Shown one piece after another: positions 12,193 through 23,065 of a DNA stretch of 64,000 nucleotides. The notes under the pieces were generated by a model that saw only the letters and a program-made list of their open reading frames with translations, did no database searches and had not been told where the DNA came from. The DNA is from Amorphophallus konjac (lineage: Eukaryota; Streptophyta; Magnoliopsida; Alismatales; Araceae). Made by a program: the position numbers and the translations under genes. The DNA is taken from contig CM040123.1 in the NCBI GenBank assembly GCA_022559845.1, positions 321,575,933-321,639,932 of the forward strand. Direction: 5' to 3'. Within the stretch, counting starts at the first letter, position 1. The number at the start of each line of letters is the position of its first letter.

Positions 12193-12450
12193 TGTAGACA
12201 CGACATTCCTGACGTCCCCTGAGAAAGTCTCATATTACTATACAACGCCCCGCAACGGCTTACGCATTTTGAATCGCTCAGTGCTTCCTTTTCTTGGGTC
12301 TTCTTCTGCCTTTTTCGGCATCCGGAATCTTCTCGTCACGGCATTCGGACGGCATCAACACCAGTCGGACGCATCAGGAGGTTCCAGAATCAAGAAAGGT
12401 GTCTGCCGCGCGGCCGCCAACGCCTGAACCAAGGACCCGGGTGGGTCTTA

Positions 12451-13077
12451 ATGGGGGCGTCCAGGCCCCTGGACGCCCCCATGTTTTTAATTTTATTTAT
12501 TTTTATTATTCAAGGCCCAAAACCAAATAAAAAATAATAAATTAATGGAGGCGTCCAGGCCCCTGGACGCCTCCATAAAAATAAATATAAAAATATAAAA
12601 TGCCAGTTGGCATAAAAGACAAAACCAAATAAAAAATATATATATTATTGGAGGCGTCCAGGCCCCTGGACGCCTCCATAAAAATAAATATAAAAAATTA
12701 AAATGCCAGCCTTGGCATAAAAGACAAAACAAAAAAATAAAAATAATATATTTTTGGAGGCGTCCAGGCCCCTGGACGCCTCCATGAACTCGCTCACGGG
12801 CGCCGGCCACCGAACGACGGTTTGTCGTGTGTGAAAAAATCCAAATTATAGAGACGTCCAGCCACTTGGACGCGCCCATTTCTGAATCACGAGGCGCCGC
12901 TCACAAAACCACGCGTTGTGCCAAACCGCGTGCGACCGTCGTCGGTTTTCGGTGCACCTATTTGAGGCGTCCGGGGCCATGGACGCCTCTACAAAAATAT
13001 TCCAAAAAAATAAATAAAAATATAATAAAATATTAATTCGACCCTAATGGAGGTGTCCAGGGTCCTGGACGCCTCCA
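12451..13077. repeat. Array of seven palindromes in the 5' LTR U3
   Basis: Palindromes lie at 12451-12482 (perfect 15-bp arms around CC), 12545-12576, 12649-12678, 12755-12784, about 12850-12880 (imperfect), about 12964-12989 (imperfect) and 13047-13077 (one mismatch). The arm consensus is TGGAGGCGTCCAGG. They are about 75-115 bp apart in A/T-rich DNA, and the last ends 14 bp before the TATA box. Each could form a hairpin in single-stranded DNA or RNA, or serve as a dyad-symmetric protein site; which is unknown. Confidence 0.93.
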
Positions 13078-13090
13078 CCCTCCGGAGCTC

Positions 13091-13099
13091 TATAAATAG
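13091..13099 (+). promoter_or_regulatory. TATA box of the Ogre/Tat 5' LTR
   Basis: TATAAATAG follows the last palindrome by 14 bp. The same arrangement occurs in the 3' LTR (36559). Transcription would start about 30 bp downstream. Confidence 0.8.
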
Positions 13100-13730
13100 A
13101 GGCCCACCCCCTCAATTCTGGGAGAGCTTCGAAGTGATCCGATAGGCTGCCGGAGCCCAGAGGCTACGGAGCCATTTTCTAACCCGTGGGGTCTTTTGTA
13201 GGTGGAGGTTCTGCCGGCCTCTCGGGTGCTCACGCTCGCGAGAGGAAGGTCGTCTTCATCCACCGCGCTTCCACGTCGTCCCCACGCTGCCGGAGCTCCG
13301 CCGGATTTCACCACCGGCACATCCAATAAGCCAATTCTTTCCTTTTCTTCGTAGTTCTTTTGCATTCATCATCTTGCATCCCCTATCCCCCCTTCATAAG
13401 GGCGCCTCTTCTTATACACTTCTTACATCCATCATTTCATTTTCCTCCTACTCGAGTCCGAGAGGGGTTTAAAAGATAACACCAACCAGGTGTGTGTCTT
13501 GCCATCATTTCGTTATTTTTATCACAAGGATTTGAATACAACACCTTCATCTTTCTAATCCACTTGTTATTCGTTTGTCGTTGTTTTGCAAGGGTAACCG
13601 AGGAAAGCCCTCTCCATCGGTCGGCCGGAAGGAGAGGAAGAAGCAACCCGCCATCTCCCGCTCTTGAGGTAGGCGCGATCACTTTCTTATTTTGGGGTCT
13701 TTTGGCCCCTGGCGATCACATCTTGTCATC

Positions 13731-14200
13731 GAGGCCGCGGCGAGTCACTTCCCCAATGGCCGTTTAAATTTACGTTCTTATATTCTCTTTATATTCTGTT
13801 ATATTCTGCTCATATTCTCGAGGCCGCGGCGAGTCACTTCCCCAATGGCTGTTTAAATTCACGTTCTTATACGTTATATTCTTATCTATTCATGTTCTCG
13901 AGGCCGCGACGAGTCACTTCCCCAATGGCCGTTTAAATTTCCGTTCTTATATTCTCTTTATATGCTGTTATATTTTGCTCATATTCTCGAGGCCGCGGCG
14001 AGTCACTTTCCCAATGGCCGTTTAAATTCCCGCTCTTTGTATTCTCTTTATATTCTGTCATCTTATTATCTGCTCATATTCTCGAGGCCGCGGCGAGTCA
14101 CTTCCCCAATGGCCGTTTCAATTCTTGTTATTTAATTTCTGCACCATTCCCATCCCCCCGAGGTCACGGCGAGTCACTTTCCGCTATGGCCGTTTAAACC
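13731..14200 (+). repeat. Six tandem repeats in LTR R/U5
   Basis: Units start at 13731, 13820, 13900, 13989, 14084 and 14160 (spacing 89, 80, 89, 95, 76 bp). Each has a conserved core of about 38 bp, GAGGCCGCGGCGAGTCACTT followed by CCCCAATGGCCGTTTAAATT, then a variable ATTCT-rich spacer. They lie downstream of the TATA box, so they would be in the 5' leader RNA. Confidence 0.92.
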
Positions 14201-14366
14201 CCCATATCTTGCTATATTATATTTGTCCCGCTCGCCCCGCCGGAGCAATCTCCCGTGGTGACCCCTTCTCTTTTCTCTTATTTCTGTGTTGCAGCAAACA
14301 AAAAATAAGAGCCCGCGTGCTCCGCGTCCTCTCCACTCCCCGAACCGCGTGACGTCGCTCACAGAT

Positions 14367-14385
14367 TGGCGATCACGGTGGGACC
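14367..14385 (+). other. Primer binding site, tRNA-Arg-like
   Basis: TGGCGATCACGGTGGGACC lies three bases after the LTR end. It resembles the complement of a plant tRNA-Arg 3' end with a few mismatches. A tRNA-Arg PBS is reported for Ogre elements. I assigned it from memory of tRNA sequences, without a search. Confidence 0.65.
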
Positions 14386-14949
14386 TCTACTGCTTCCTTT
14401 CGACTACCCTTGCAAGTTCGGCACCATCCGTGCCTCTCCACCTTGGCGCCCGCGCGCGCCCCCGTTGTGCTCACGGCAGCACTGTCAGTTGTGATTGGTT
14501 GTTTGTTTATTATATGTCTGTTATTCTGTTGTTTTCTCACTCCATATCTCTGTCAGCATTTCATTGCATGCATCCATCCCTCTTTTCTATCCTTTTTTCA
14601 TTTTTTTGAGGATCACCCTTTCCCGTGAAGGAAGGACTCTCGTTTGGGAATTCCTCTCAACGGACTAGAATCTCCTACACTGGGACCTCCGTAAGTCCCC
14701 GACATCGAAGAGTCTCCTCTTCGTTCACTGGGCTGGTTGTACCATTGAAGTTCCCGAGTTAGTCATTCATTCGTGGTGAGACGAGAGACCCTAGCTGACA
14801 CGGCGGTGAAACAAAAATAAACTAGGGTCCCTATTTTGTGTGAACTTCGGATCTCGCTAAAAGCACAAAAAAATCATCAAAATCAAAACACAAAAAAGGC
14901 GTAAAGGCATCCACTTGTTTGATAATCTCTGCTACCTGCTTGCTAGTGT

Positions 14950-16465
14950 ATGTTTTTGCGTTCTGGGAAAACTGTGAGCATGGCTCACGAGTCTTTTGAG
15001 GAGAACCACCCTAGTCGTGGTTTGTCAGCCGACCAGCGAGTCTATGCTATGGACTCGGGTCCTTCTCATGAGCCCTCGCATGAGGTGCATGTTACCGCCG
15101 GGGACACGTCCCCACCACAGGATATCACTTCCTTACTGGGCGTCCTCGCCAACACGGAGCTTACCTCTGAATAGCTCCGGGCCTTCCAGGCCATTCTAAA
15201 GGGGAAATCTGTTTCCCCCACGCCCCAGGAATCAACTCCGGCCATCGCACCTCTCCAAGAGTCCGTGCAGGCCATTCCATCTCCTTCATTGGCGCAAGCC
15301 ATCCAGTCTCCCTCGCTTCAAGGACAAGCGAGCCAACAACCACCCTCATTCCAGTTCCCGTCACAATCTCAAACTCCCGTTGTTCCCCACACACCGCTTC
15401 AGCCAGGGCCAACTGTCGGCGGTCCGACAGCTCCCTCTCATTCGGGTTTCCCCCTCAAGTCTCCGGGAGACAATTTCTCCCCCAGTGGCAAGTGCCACCT
15501 TCACCTCCAGAGGAGCTCGCCCAATCGCTCCTCAATAGGTTCAATCGCATGGACGAGCAGTTTCAAAATCTAAGAAGAATGGTGGACGTGAAAGCCACCC
15601 CGGAGGTTGCTTTGCCAATCCTCCCGTCATTCATCTTCCTCCCTCCGAAATGCCCACGTACCGCAGATACAATGGTACCGGCAACCCCTTCATTCACCTC
15701 AAGGACTTCATGTATGAGTCCTCCTATTGGCAAAATGATCAGAGGTCCCTGGCATACCTCTTTCGGAGATCATTGGATGGTCCTGCGCTTGAGTGGTTCT
15801 ATTCTCTGGAGCCCCGCGAGGCCGAGAATTTTGAAATAGTCCAGAGAAGGTTCTTGCAGAAATATAGGGATAGGGTCGGTCCCTCACTCTCCATTACCGA
15901 CCTAGTGGCCGAAAAGATGAAACCCGACGAGGATTTTATCCGATATGCTGATAGATGGAGGTCTCTGGCGGAAAGAATAAGGGATACCCTCTCCGAGCCC
16001 GAACAAGTGAAGATGATTGTGTCTAATGCAACCCCACAGTTCAGACACGTCCTGGCCATGAATAAACTTACTACAATGGAGGAACTCTATGAAAGGGCCC
16101 GGTACATCCAAACCCAGCTAAAAGACTCCCCCATCATGAACATGTTTGAGTCGCCGAAGCCCAAAGTGGTCAGAAAGACAGGCGCTGGTGTCCCGGGCGG
16201 AGCCACAGAAGGGGTCGTGACAAATGAGCAAGTCGGTGCGGTCAACAATGCCAACTATGCAGTCAACCCAAGGCCTCCACAAATGCCCCGACTTCCCCTC
16301 CAACCAGGTCCTTTCCCTCTTCGTCCTCCACCCCAAAATAATCCACCCCAGGATAATATGCCTCCATTACGCCAACCCCAGCAACAACAACCACAACCTC
16401 AGCAACAACAACCACCGCTTCAGTACAACCAAGTTCCACCCCCGGGGAACTATGGTCCCCAATAG
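14950..16465 (+). pseudogene. Gag N-terminal region of the Ogre/Tat element
   Basis: Translation starts with MFLRSGK at 14950 after a leader of about 590 bp. A stop at 15172 (TAG, probably from CAG) and frame changes near 15480-15650 break it. The Gag core lies at about 15650-16130 (YRRYNGTGNPFIHLKDF, then LAYLFRRSLDGPALEWFYSL), the signature of Tat-lineage Gag. A Pro/Gln-rich linker follows to 16463, where a TAG interrupts; the next open frame begins at 16511 in continuous homology. The protein would form the virus-like particle. It is not intact here. Confidence 0.88.
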
Positions 16466-16510
16466 CAACAAAGGAGGCCGCTCGGTCCCAAGAGAGCCTA
16501 CTATCCACCA

Positions 16511-18820
16511 TTGCCAGAAACCTTAGCAGACATTTTTAATGCCCTCATGGCATCAAACCAACTCGCCCTACCCAGAGAAAGGCCCGCGTGGCCCCCGAAT
16601 GTTGATACCTCCAAATACTACGTCTACCACAGGCAGCCAGGACACACAGTAGATTACTGCTTCCATTTCAAAGATTACATCCATGATATGAATGATGAAC
16701 ATCAAATAGATTGGGATGAGATGAGACGATACGTCGCCGCTCTCAAGGCTAGGAGACCTCCTCATAGGCCACAGCAGCAGTTACAACAGCAACCACAACA
16801 ACAACAGCAGCCTCAGCAGGCCCCACAACAACAGCCCGACATGGGCATAATCCAGAATCCATTACCGGAGCACCAACAGCCCAATCATCAGGTTAACCCC
16901 ATCTCCTCCTTCCCGGAAGTCGGGAGAGAGCAGGTGTGGCACCAGGAAAGTACCTCCATTCTTTCTACCTCCAACCCTATCGTCATGCAACCCCCTCACC
17001 TTGCCCGGGTAGCACCTCTCTCTCATCAACCCGCGTCAGTATCGCCTTCACCATTTCCACTACCATCACGCCCTCTCATCCGCACCCCGGTCTCCTATCA
17101 ACCGACACTCTCCACTACGCCTTCACACCCTCTCATCTTCTCCCACTCCCCCACTTTACCATCCACCTCTACCACATTTACCCCTACGCCTTCTAAACCC
17201 CTTATCATCCGTCAACCATACATAACCCCGTCTTTCTCCACCGTATCACCACTAATACCTTCAAAACCACTCATTACCCATCACCCACCTCAAAATCATT
17301 GCCCGCTTCAAGCCCTACCCACTTCTACTTCGTCTCCACCTCCACCTTCCAGACCCCTTATCCTTCATAATCCGCGCGATATCCCCTCTACCTCCACCAT
17401 GCCTCCACCTAACAAACCCCTCATCAGAATCCCTGCTCCCGTCATCACCCCTGCTTCATCAACCATTCCTCCACCACTACCCCTCAAATCCCTGTTAAAA
17501 CCCACTGCTACCCCCACAGAGGTACAAAAGCCGCAGGCAATGGTGCTCCGGAGTGGAAGGATTTTCCACAGGGTTTTCCCCCACAACAGTCAGAATCCTG
17601 AGCAATCTCAGCCAGAGAAGGATGATGGAGAACAACCAGAAAGAGCTATCCCTGGAACACAGTATGATCTATTGAAACACTTGGACAAGACGCCTGCTCG
17701 GATCTCCATCCTGGAGCTACTTCAAAGATCCACATCCCACCAGGCGGCCTTGATGGAATATCTTCAAAAGGTCATGGTTAATGAAGACCTCCCCGTGGAG
17801 AAGATTTCGACCGTCCTGACCCCAACAGACACACAACCGGCCATCATGTTCCACAACTACGAGCTCGCTCCCAAGGAAGCTCGAAAATATGCACTGTGCA
17901 TTTCAATAAAAATTAATGGGGTATCCATAAACCCGTGTCTTGTGGACACGGGTGCATCCATAAATGTGATCTCCATGAGCACTCTTCAGTTGTGTGGGGT
18001 CGACGAGGAACAAATAAGACCTTCCTCGATCACGGTCACGGCTTATGACAATAGCAAAAGGCCGCCGCAGGGGATGATTATTCTGAAGGCAGAACTAGGC
18101 CCCATGTCAATTCCCACGGAATTCCATGTCCTCGACATGGACCCCACATTCAAGGCTATACTGGGTCGCCCTTACATCGAAGCCATGGACGCTGTGCCTT
18201 CCACCAACCATCAGTGCCTGAAGTTTCCTTACAATGGGAGAATTATTAAAGTGGTCAGTACACCTGTCCTTCACACAGTGGATGCTATCAACACCTCTCT
18301 GCCCTCTGTTTGGCCGTCTCATCGGCCCATATTGTCACTGCTGGACGTGCGTGATCCATCTCACGTTCCACTAGCACCAAAGGAGCCGGTCAGGGCAACC
18401 ACAACATCATGTCTCCCTTTTCACTCCAAAGGTTGGGAGATTATGAGGAACATCGGCTACCAACAGGGTAAAGGTCTGGGCGCACAGTTACAGGGTAGGC
18501 TCAAACCGCCAAAGGAAATTAGGCCGAACCGCAGGTTTGGCCTAGGCTTCAAAGGACCGTTCAAGGCAGATTGGAAGCCCCTCACATGGACTCTATCAAA
18601 CCACTTCAACAGAGGGCCCGTTGTTCAGATGGGAGATCACCCACGAGAAGCATATGGGGGATCACATGCTGTATATTTGGCTGAAAAATGTCCGAGGATC
18701 ACCAAAAGAGGCAAGATCAAAGATCCGAATGCGAGTGGAATAAATGGTTCGACATACGGGACATTTCCGTTGCACTGGAAAGGATGTTCTCATCTCCGCA
18801 GCTTGAAGGACCACCATTGA
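16511..18820 (+). CDS. Gag C-terminus, aspartic protease and G-patch (769-aa open frame)
   Basis: Residues about 37-62 form a histidine/cysteine-containing motif (YHRQPGHTVDYCFHF) as in Tat Gag. A long Pro/Gln/Ser-rich linker spans about 80-340. The aspartic protease follows at about 460-590, with active site LVDTGASINVI near residue 477 and ILGRPYIEAMDA near 550. A G-patch, an RNA-binding glycine-rich motif, lies at about 637-690 (GWEIMRNIGYQQGKGLG). A G-patch after the protease is a feature of Tat elements. This frame is open but is part of a polyprotein broken on both sides, so alone it is a fragment. Confidence 0.85.
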   Translation: MPETLADIFNALMASNQLALPRERPAWPPNVDTSKYYVYHRQPGHTVDYCFHFKDYIHDMNDEHQIDWDEMRRYVAALKARRPPHRPQQQLQQQPQQQQQPQQAPQQQPDMGIIQNPLPEHQQPNHQVNPISSFPEVGREQVWHQESTSILSTSNPIVMQPPHLARVAPLSHQPASVSPSPFPLPSRPLIRTPVSYQPTLSTTPSHPLIFSHSPTLPSTSTTFTPTPSKPLIIRQPYITPSFSTVSPLIPSKPLITHHPPQNHCPLQALPTSTSSPPPPSRPLILHNPRDIPSTSTMPPPNKPLIRIPAPVITPASSTIPPPLPLKSLLKPTATPTEVQKPQAMVLRSGRIFHRVFPHNSQNPEQSQPEKDDGEQPERAIPGTQYDLLKHLDKTPARISILELLQRSTSHQAALMEYLQKVMVNEDLPVEKISTVLTPTDTQPAIMFHNYELAPKEARKYALCISIKINGVSINPCLVDTGASINVISMSTLQLCGVDEEQIRPSSITVTAYDNSKRPPQGMIILKAELGPMSIPTEFHVLDMDPTFKAILGRPYIEAMDAVPSTNHQCLKFPYNGRIIKVVSTPVLHTVDAINTSLPSVWPSHRPILSLLDVRDPSHVPLAPKEPVRATTTSCLPFHSKGWEIMRNIGYQQGKGLGAQLQGRLKPPKEIRPNRRFGLGFKGPFKADWKPLTWTLSNHFNRGPVVQMGDHPREAYGGSHAVYLAEKCPRITKRGKIKDPNASGINGSTYGTFPLHWKGCSHLRSLKDHH

Positions 18821-19662
18821 TCTCCGAAATACCAGAGAATATTACCACTCTTGCCAAGGTTCCAAACTATCCTCGTCCTCGCCAGAAGGACCCTGTCATC
18901 GACGGATCTTCATCCGTCCTCAACATTGCCGTCGACGGCTCATTAGCCGCCATCTTCTCCATCCACTCGTCTCAGCCTTTGCTGATATCTTCTTCCTGGG
19001 CCAGACAATTGTCTGATGATCTTCCCAGGTCCCCTTCTTTGCTTACATACCTACTCGGGCTTTTCAACCCGCGCCAGGTCTTCAACCATGATCTGCTCTA
19101 TGAGCCTCACAATCCTCTAGCCATAACCACTTTCCTCTCTCCTCCAATCTCTTTTCACTGCTTTGTCATTAAAAATGAAAACTAAAAAAAAACGTCAATT
19201 TTCAAACTCCCCAACAACACATCTTCGTTGAGGAAACCTCCTACATCTCCCACGGGTGCGTACCGCCCTGCGGACCACCCGTCCAAGGTCGATGAGCGAC
19301 CTTTTCTACCCCTCCTCTGAGGGGTCTTCTCCTGTACATTCTACACCATCCTCTTCGTCTTCCTCTTCTTCTGTAAATATTGTCAGTCAATCTAGGAATG
19401 ATAGGCCAAGGGTAGTACCTAGGAAGAAATCCAAGGGTAGGCAGATCCCTCGTCGATTCCTTCTGGATTTGGCCGCCAGGTGTCAGGCCCTTCTTGCCAT
19501 CCCCCAGTTGTTAGAAAATCCCATCCAGCTATCGGAAATAGAATGTGAGGGCGACTGTGCATCTGATGAAGGGTATGGAGTCTACGAGATCGCGGATGAA
19601 GAATGCCCCACTGAAGATGAGGGTGAGAATATGAGGATGCGGCGGGCGCATACGCTAGTGGA
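18821..19662 (+). other. Protease-RT spacer of the Ogre/Tat element
   Basis: This 840-bp stretch separates the G-patch from RT. Two overlapping open frames (to 19185, and 19256-19666) have Ser/Pro-rich or acidic composition and no domain I recognise. Ogre elements often have an intron between protease and RT. A spliced intron here is possible, but I cannot define its ends with confidence. Confidence 0.5.
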
Positions 19663-22600
19663 ATGAGGAGATTCGACGAGCCGTCAACCGCCGTAGAAGA
19701 ATCCACCAAAGAAGTCAACTTGGGAACTGAGGAAGACCCTAGGATCATCCTCATAAGTGACAACCTACCACCCTCTGAAGAAGAGGCATTAATTGAGGTT
19801 CTCAAGGAATATAAGGACACGTTCGCATGGAGCTACGAGGATATGCCGGGTCTAGATTCAACCTTGGTCGAACACCGTTTAACCCTAAAACCAGGGTCCA
19901 TCTCGGTAAAACAAAGGTTAAGGCGTTTCCACCCTCAGATGGCTTTGAAAATGAAAGAAGAGGTCGATAAGCTCCACAAAGCCAGGTTCATTAGAGTCGT
20001 CCTTTATCCTCAATGGGTGGCGAACATTGTCCCGGTCATGAAGAAAGATGGGAAAGTCAGGATTTGCATCGACTTCCGGGACCTTAACCGCGCGTGTCCA
20101 AAGGATGATTTTCCCTTGCCTCACATTGATGTGCTGATCGATAACACGGCATGATATGAAACCCTCTCATTCATGGATGGATTTTCAGGATACAATCAAA
20201 TTCGTTTGGCAGAAGAGGATCAGGAAAAGACGTCATTCACTACCCCTTGGGGAACATATTGTTACGTGGTCATGCCGTTTGGATTAAAGAATGCTGGAGC
20301 TACTTACCAAAGAGCTATGATGGCCATATTTCATGACATGATGCACATATATCTGGAAGTGTATGTGGATGACTTATTGGTGAAATCAAGGACCAGGATG
20401 GAGCATCCAGAAGTTTTGGCTAAGGTCTTGCAAAGGTCAAGGGAGTTCCAATTGAAAATGAACCCGAAGAAGTGTGTGTTTGGTGTGTCATCTGGTAAAT
20501 TGCTGGGGTTCATTGTGAGTAAAAGAGGGATCGAGATAGATCCGACAAAGCCAAGGCTATCAGGGATATGCCGCCTCCCAAGAATTTGAGGGAAGTCCGA
20601 GGTTTAATCGGGAGGTTGCAGTTTATTCGTCGGTTTGTGTCCCAACATTCACAAAGGTGTAGACCTCTCTACGAGTTGACCAAGCCAGGAGTAGAATTCC
20701 ACTGGAATTCTAAATGTCAGAAAGCTTTTGAAGGGTTGAAGGAATATCTGGCTAGTCCACCCGTTCTCATTCCACCCAAACCAGAAAAACCTCTGATCCT
20801 TTACGTCTCAGTCTTGGATGACTCCGTGGGAGCCGTCCTCGCACAAGCTGATGAAGAAGGCAAGGAACGGGCAACCTATTACTTGTCCAAACTTCTCAAT
20901 CCCTGTGAGCAGAAGTACACCGTCATGGAGAAAACCTGTGCTGCCCTCGTTTGGGTAGTGCAGAAATTGAAGCACTACTTCTTGGCTCATGAGGTCCACT
21001 TGATTGCTCGAATGAATCCTATCAAATTCCTTCTGGAGAAATCCGTCCTTACGGATAGGCTAGCACGCTGGCAAAGTTTTCTCTCTCAGTTCGACATCAC
21101 CTACATCCAGCAAAAGGTGATTAAAGGCTATGCCATAGCCGAGCATCTCGCTCACCATCCTCTTCCAAGTTCGATCCCGTCCAATCAGAGTTTCCAGATG
21201 AGGAACTAATGTCCGTCAACCAATCAGATGAGCCAATGTGGACACTATATTTTGATGGAGCTCTGAATTCTCAAGGGAGAGGAATCGGTGTCGCCCTCCT
21301 GTCGCCTGAAGGCCTCACATTCCCATTGGCATACCAGCTCAAATTTCCAGTACCAACAATATAGCCGAATATGAAGCTCTTCTAGCTGGCCTAGAACTCG
21401 CTCATTCTTTTCGTATCACTGAGTTGCGAGTCGTAGGTGATAGTCAACTCATCCTTCGCCAGGTGCTCACTAAATATCGCACTCGCGATCCCAAACTCAA
21501 GCCATACCAAGAACTCACTGCTGCCTTTGCCAAACTGTTCACCAAACTGATCTTTGTTCATGTCCCTCGTCATCAGAATATTCTCGCCGATGCCCTCGCC
21601 TCATTGGCATCATCCATAAGGTTCCCTCTAGGAAGATGGTTTAAGTCCATTTCCATCTACAAACTTCACGCCCCTGCAATCGATGATGCTTCCTACGTAA
21701 ACATCAAAGACAGGATAGCAAGGAAGATCCTGCAGGAAGATATCCTTGAGAAGAGGGAGATCATGTTGGCAGAGGTCGAAGAAGAACTGGCTGATGAAGA
21801 GAAACCATGGTTCTATGAAATTGTCAAATACTGCCAAGATCAGTCTTATCCTGAAGGGGCCACCACAGAGGACAAGAAAGCCATAAGAAGGGTGGCTCAG
21901 AAATACACATTGGTTGGAGGTCTACTCTATAGGAGGAGCCTTACTGGTATTCTGTTAAGATGTCTTGGTGACGATGAGGTTTGGAAATGTGTAGAGGAGA
22001 CGCACTCGGGTGTGTGCGGTGGCCACGTGAATAGTCAGATGCTCGCCAAGAAGATCATTCGCCAAGGCTTTTATTGGCCCACTATGGAAGAGGATTGTGC
22101 TGTCTATGTCCGTAGGTGTGTCAAGTGTCAACTTCACGCCGATAAAATCCATTCACCATCTTCCTCACTTCATCCAATATCCTCCCCATGGCCTTTCTCC
22201 ATGTGGGCATTCGACATCATTGGTCCCCTAGGTGATCCCAATTCCCTCACCAAGCAGAAATCTTTCATCCTTACTGCGACGGAATACTTCACCAAATGGG
22301 CCGAAGCCGAAGCTTACGCGAAATCAAGGCGTCAACAGTCTGCAAGTTCATCATGAAGAACATCCTCGCCAGATTCGGCGTCCCAAGCACGATCGTCACC
22401 GACAATGGGCCACAGTTCATTTCTCAGGACCTACAGGACCTCTGCAAAAGGTACGCAATTGCATTGCATCATTCATCGCCTTATTACCCACAAGGTAACG
22501 GCCAAGCGGAGGCCACCAATAAAATATTGCTCAAAATCATCAAAAAAACCTGCGAGTCTAGTAAGTTTTCAGACTGGCCAGAAAAGCTTATCGAAGCTCT

Positions 22601-23065
22601 ATGGGCCTATCGCACTTCAATCCGTACCCCCACCGGGCAGACTCCATTTGCCCTTACTTATGGTATGGAAGCGGTAGTCCCGTACGAGACTCTGATCCCT
22701 TCTCTCAGGGTACAATTGGACGAGGAATTTCCCCTCGACGATCGTCGTAATTCACTCCTCGCCCAGTTGAACTCTTGGATGAGAAGCGGCTGGCCGCTGC
22801 CGAACACGCGCGTGTGTATCAAAATAGACTCGCTCGCTTTTACCAAAAGAAAGTCGTTGAGAGAAAATTCAAAGTCGGTGAGATGGTCGTAAAAAGAATT
22901 TTTGTCAAACCTGGAGGGCCGCGTTCTAAGCTCCAACCCAATTGGGAAGGACCATTTATAATTCAAGCCGTGTACCCTGGCAACGCCTACAAGCTAGTCA
23001 ACGCCGAAGGGACCGAGTTATCCCACCCTTGGAATGGGCTTTATCTTAAGAAATACTACCCTTAG
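19663..23065 (+). pseudogene. pol: RT, RNase H, archaeal-type RNase H, integrase (disrupted)
   Basis: RT spans about 19800-20570 (VRICIDFRDLN; catalytic YVDD near 20362). RNase H follows at about 20780-21150. A second RNase H of archaeal type lies at about 21230-21610 (MWTLYFDGALN, then NIAEYEALLAGLELA, VVGDSQLI and ADALASLAS), diagnostic of the Tat lineage. Integrase runs from the HHCC finger (about 22000-22140) through the core (FDIIGPLG, TIVTDNGPQF, GNGQAEA) to the C-terminal domain ending at 23065. Breaks are a stop at 20152, a frameshift near 20555, one or more shifts near 21190-21360, one near 22320 and one near 22780. It has all catalytic motifs but cannot be translated as one protein. 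Confidence 0.92.

Larger units (their letters stand above)
12193..14363 (+). repeat. 5' LTR of the Ogre/Tat element
   Basis: This 2171-bp LTR starts TGTAGACACG and ends CGCTCACA. U3 holds seven palindromes of about 30 bp in AT-rich DNA (12451-13077), then a TATA box at 13091. The transcribed part contains six copies of a repeat of about 80-95 bp beginning GAGGCCGCGGCGAGTCACTT (13731-14200). It is 162 bp longer than the 3' LTR, mainly because it has two more of these repeat units. Confidence 0.93.

Noticed and set aside
12493..12879. 128-aa minus-strand frame with GRLQ/AWTPP repeats
   Set aside because: It arises from the palindromes and A/T spacers of the LTR; the same artefact appears in the other LTR and near 32124-33053.
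12451..13077. CRISPR-like array of palindromic repeats
   Set aside because: Spacers are low-complexity AT DNA related to each other, the array lies in an LTR of a plant retrotransposon, and no cas genes exist. It is an LTR repeat.
15066..16511. Minus-strand frames opposite gag
   Set aside because: They overlap Pro/Gln-rich Gag coding sequence and are composition shadows.
14950..23065. Endogenous pararetrovirus instead of a retrotransposon
   Set aside because: A G-patch can suggest one, but LTRs, a PBS, a polypurine tract, an integrase and two RNase H domains fit a Tat-lineage Ty3 element.
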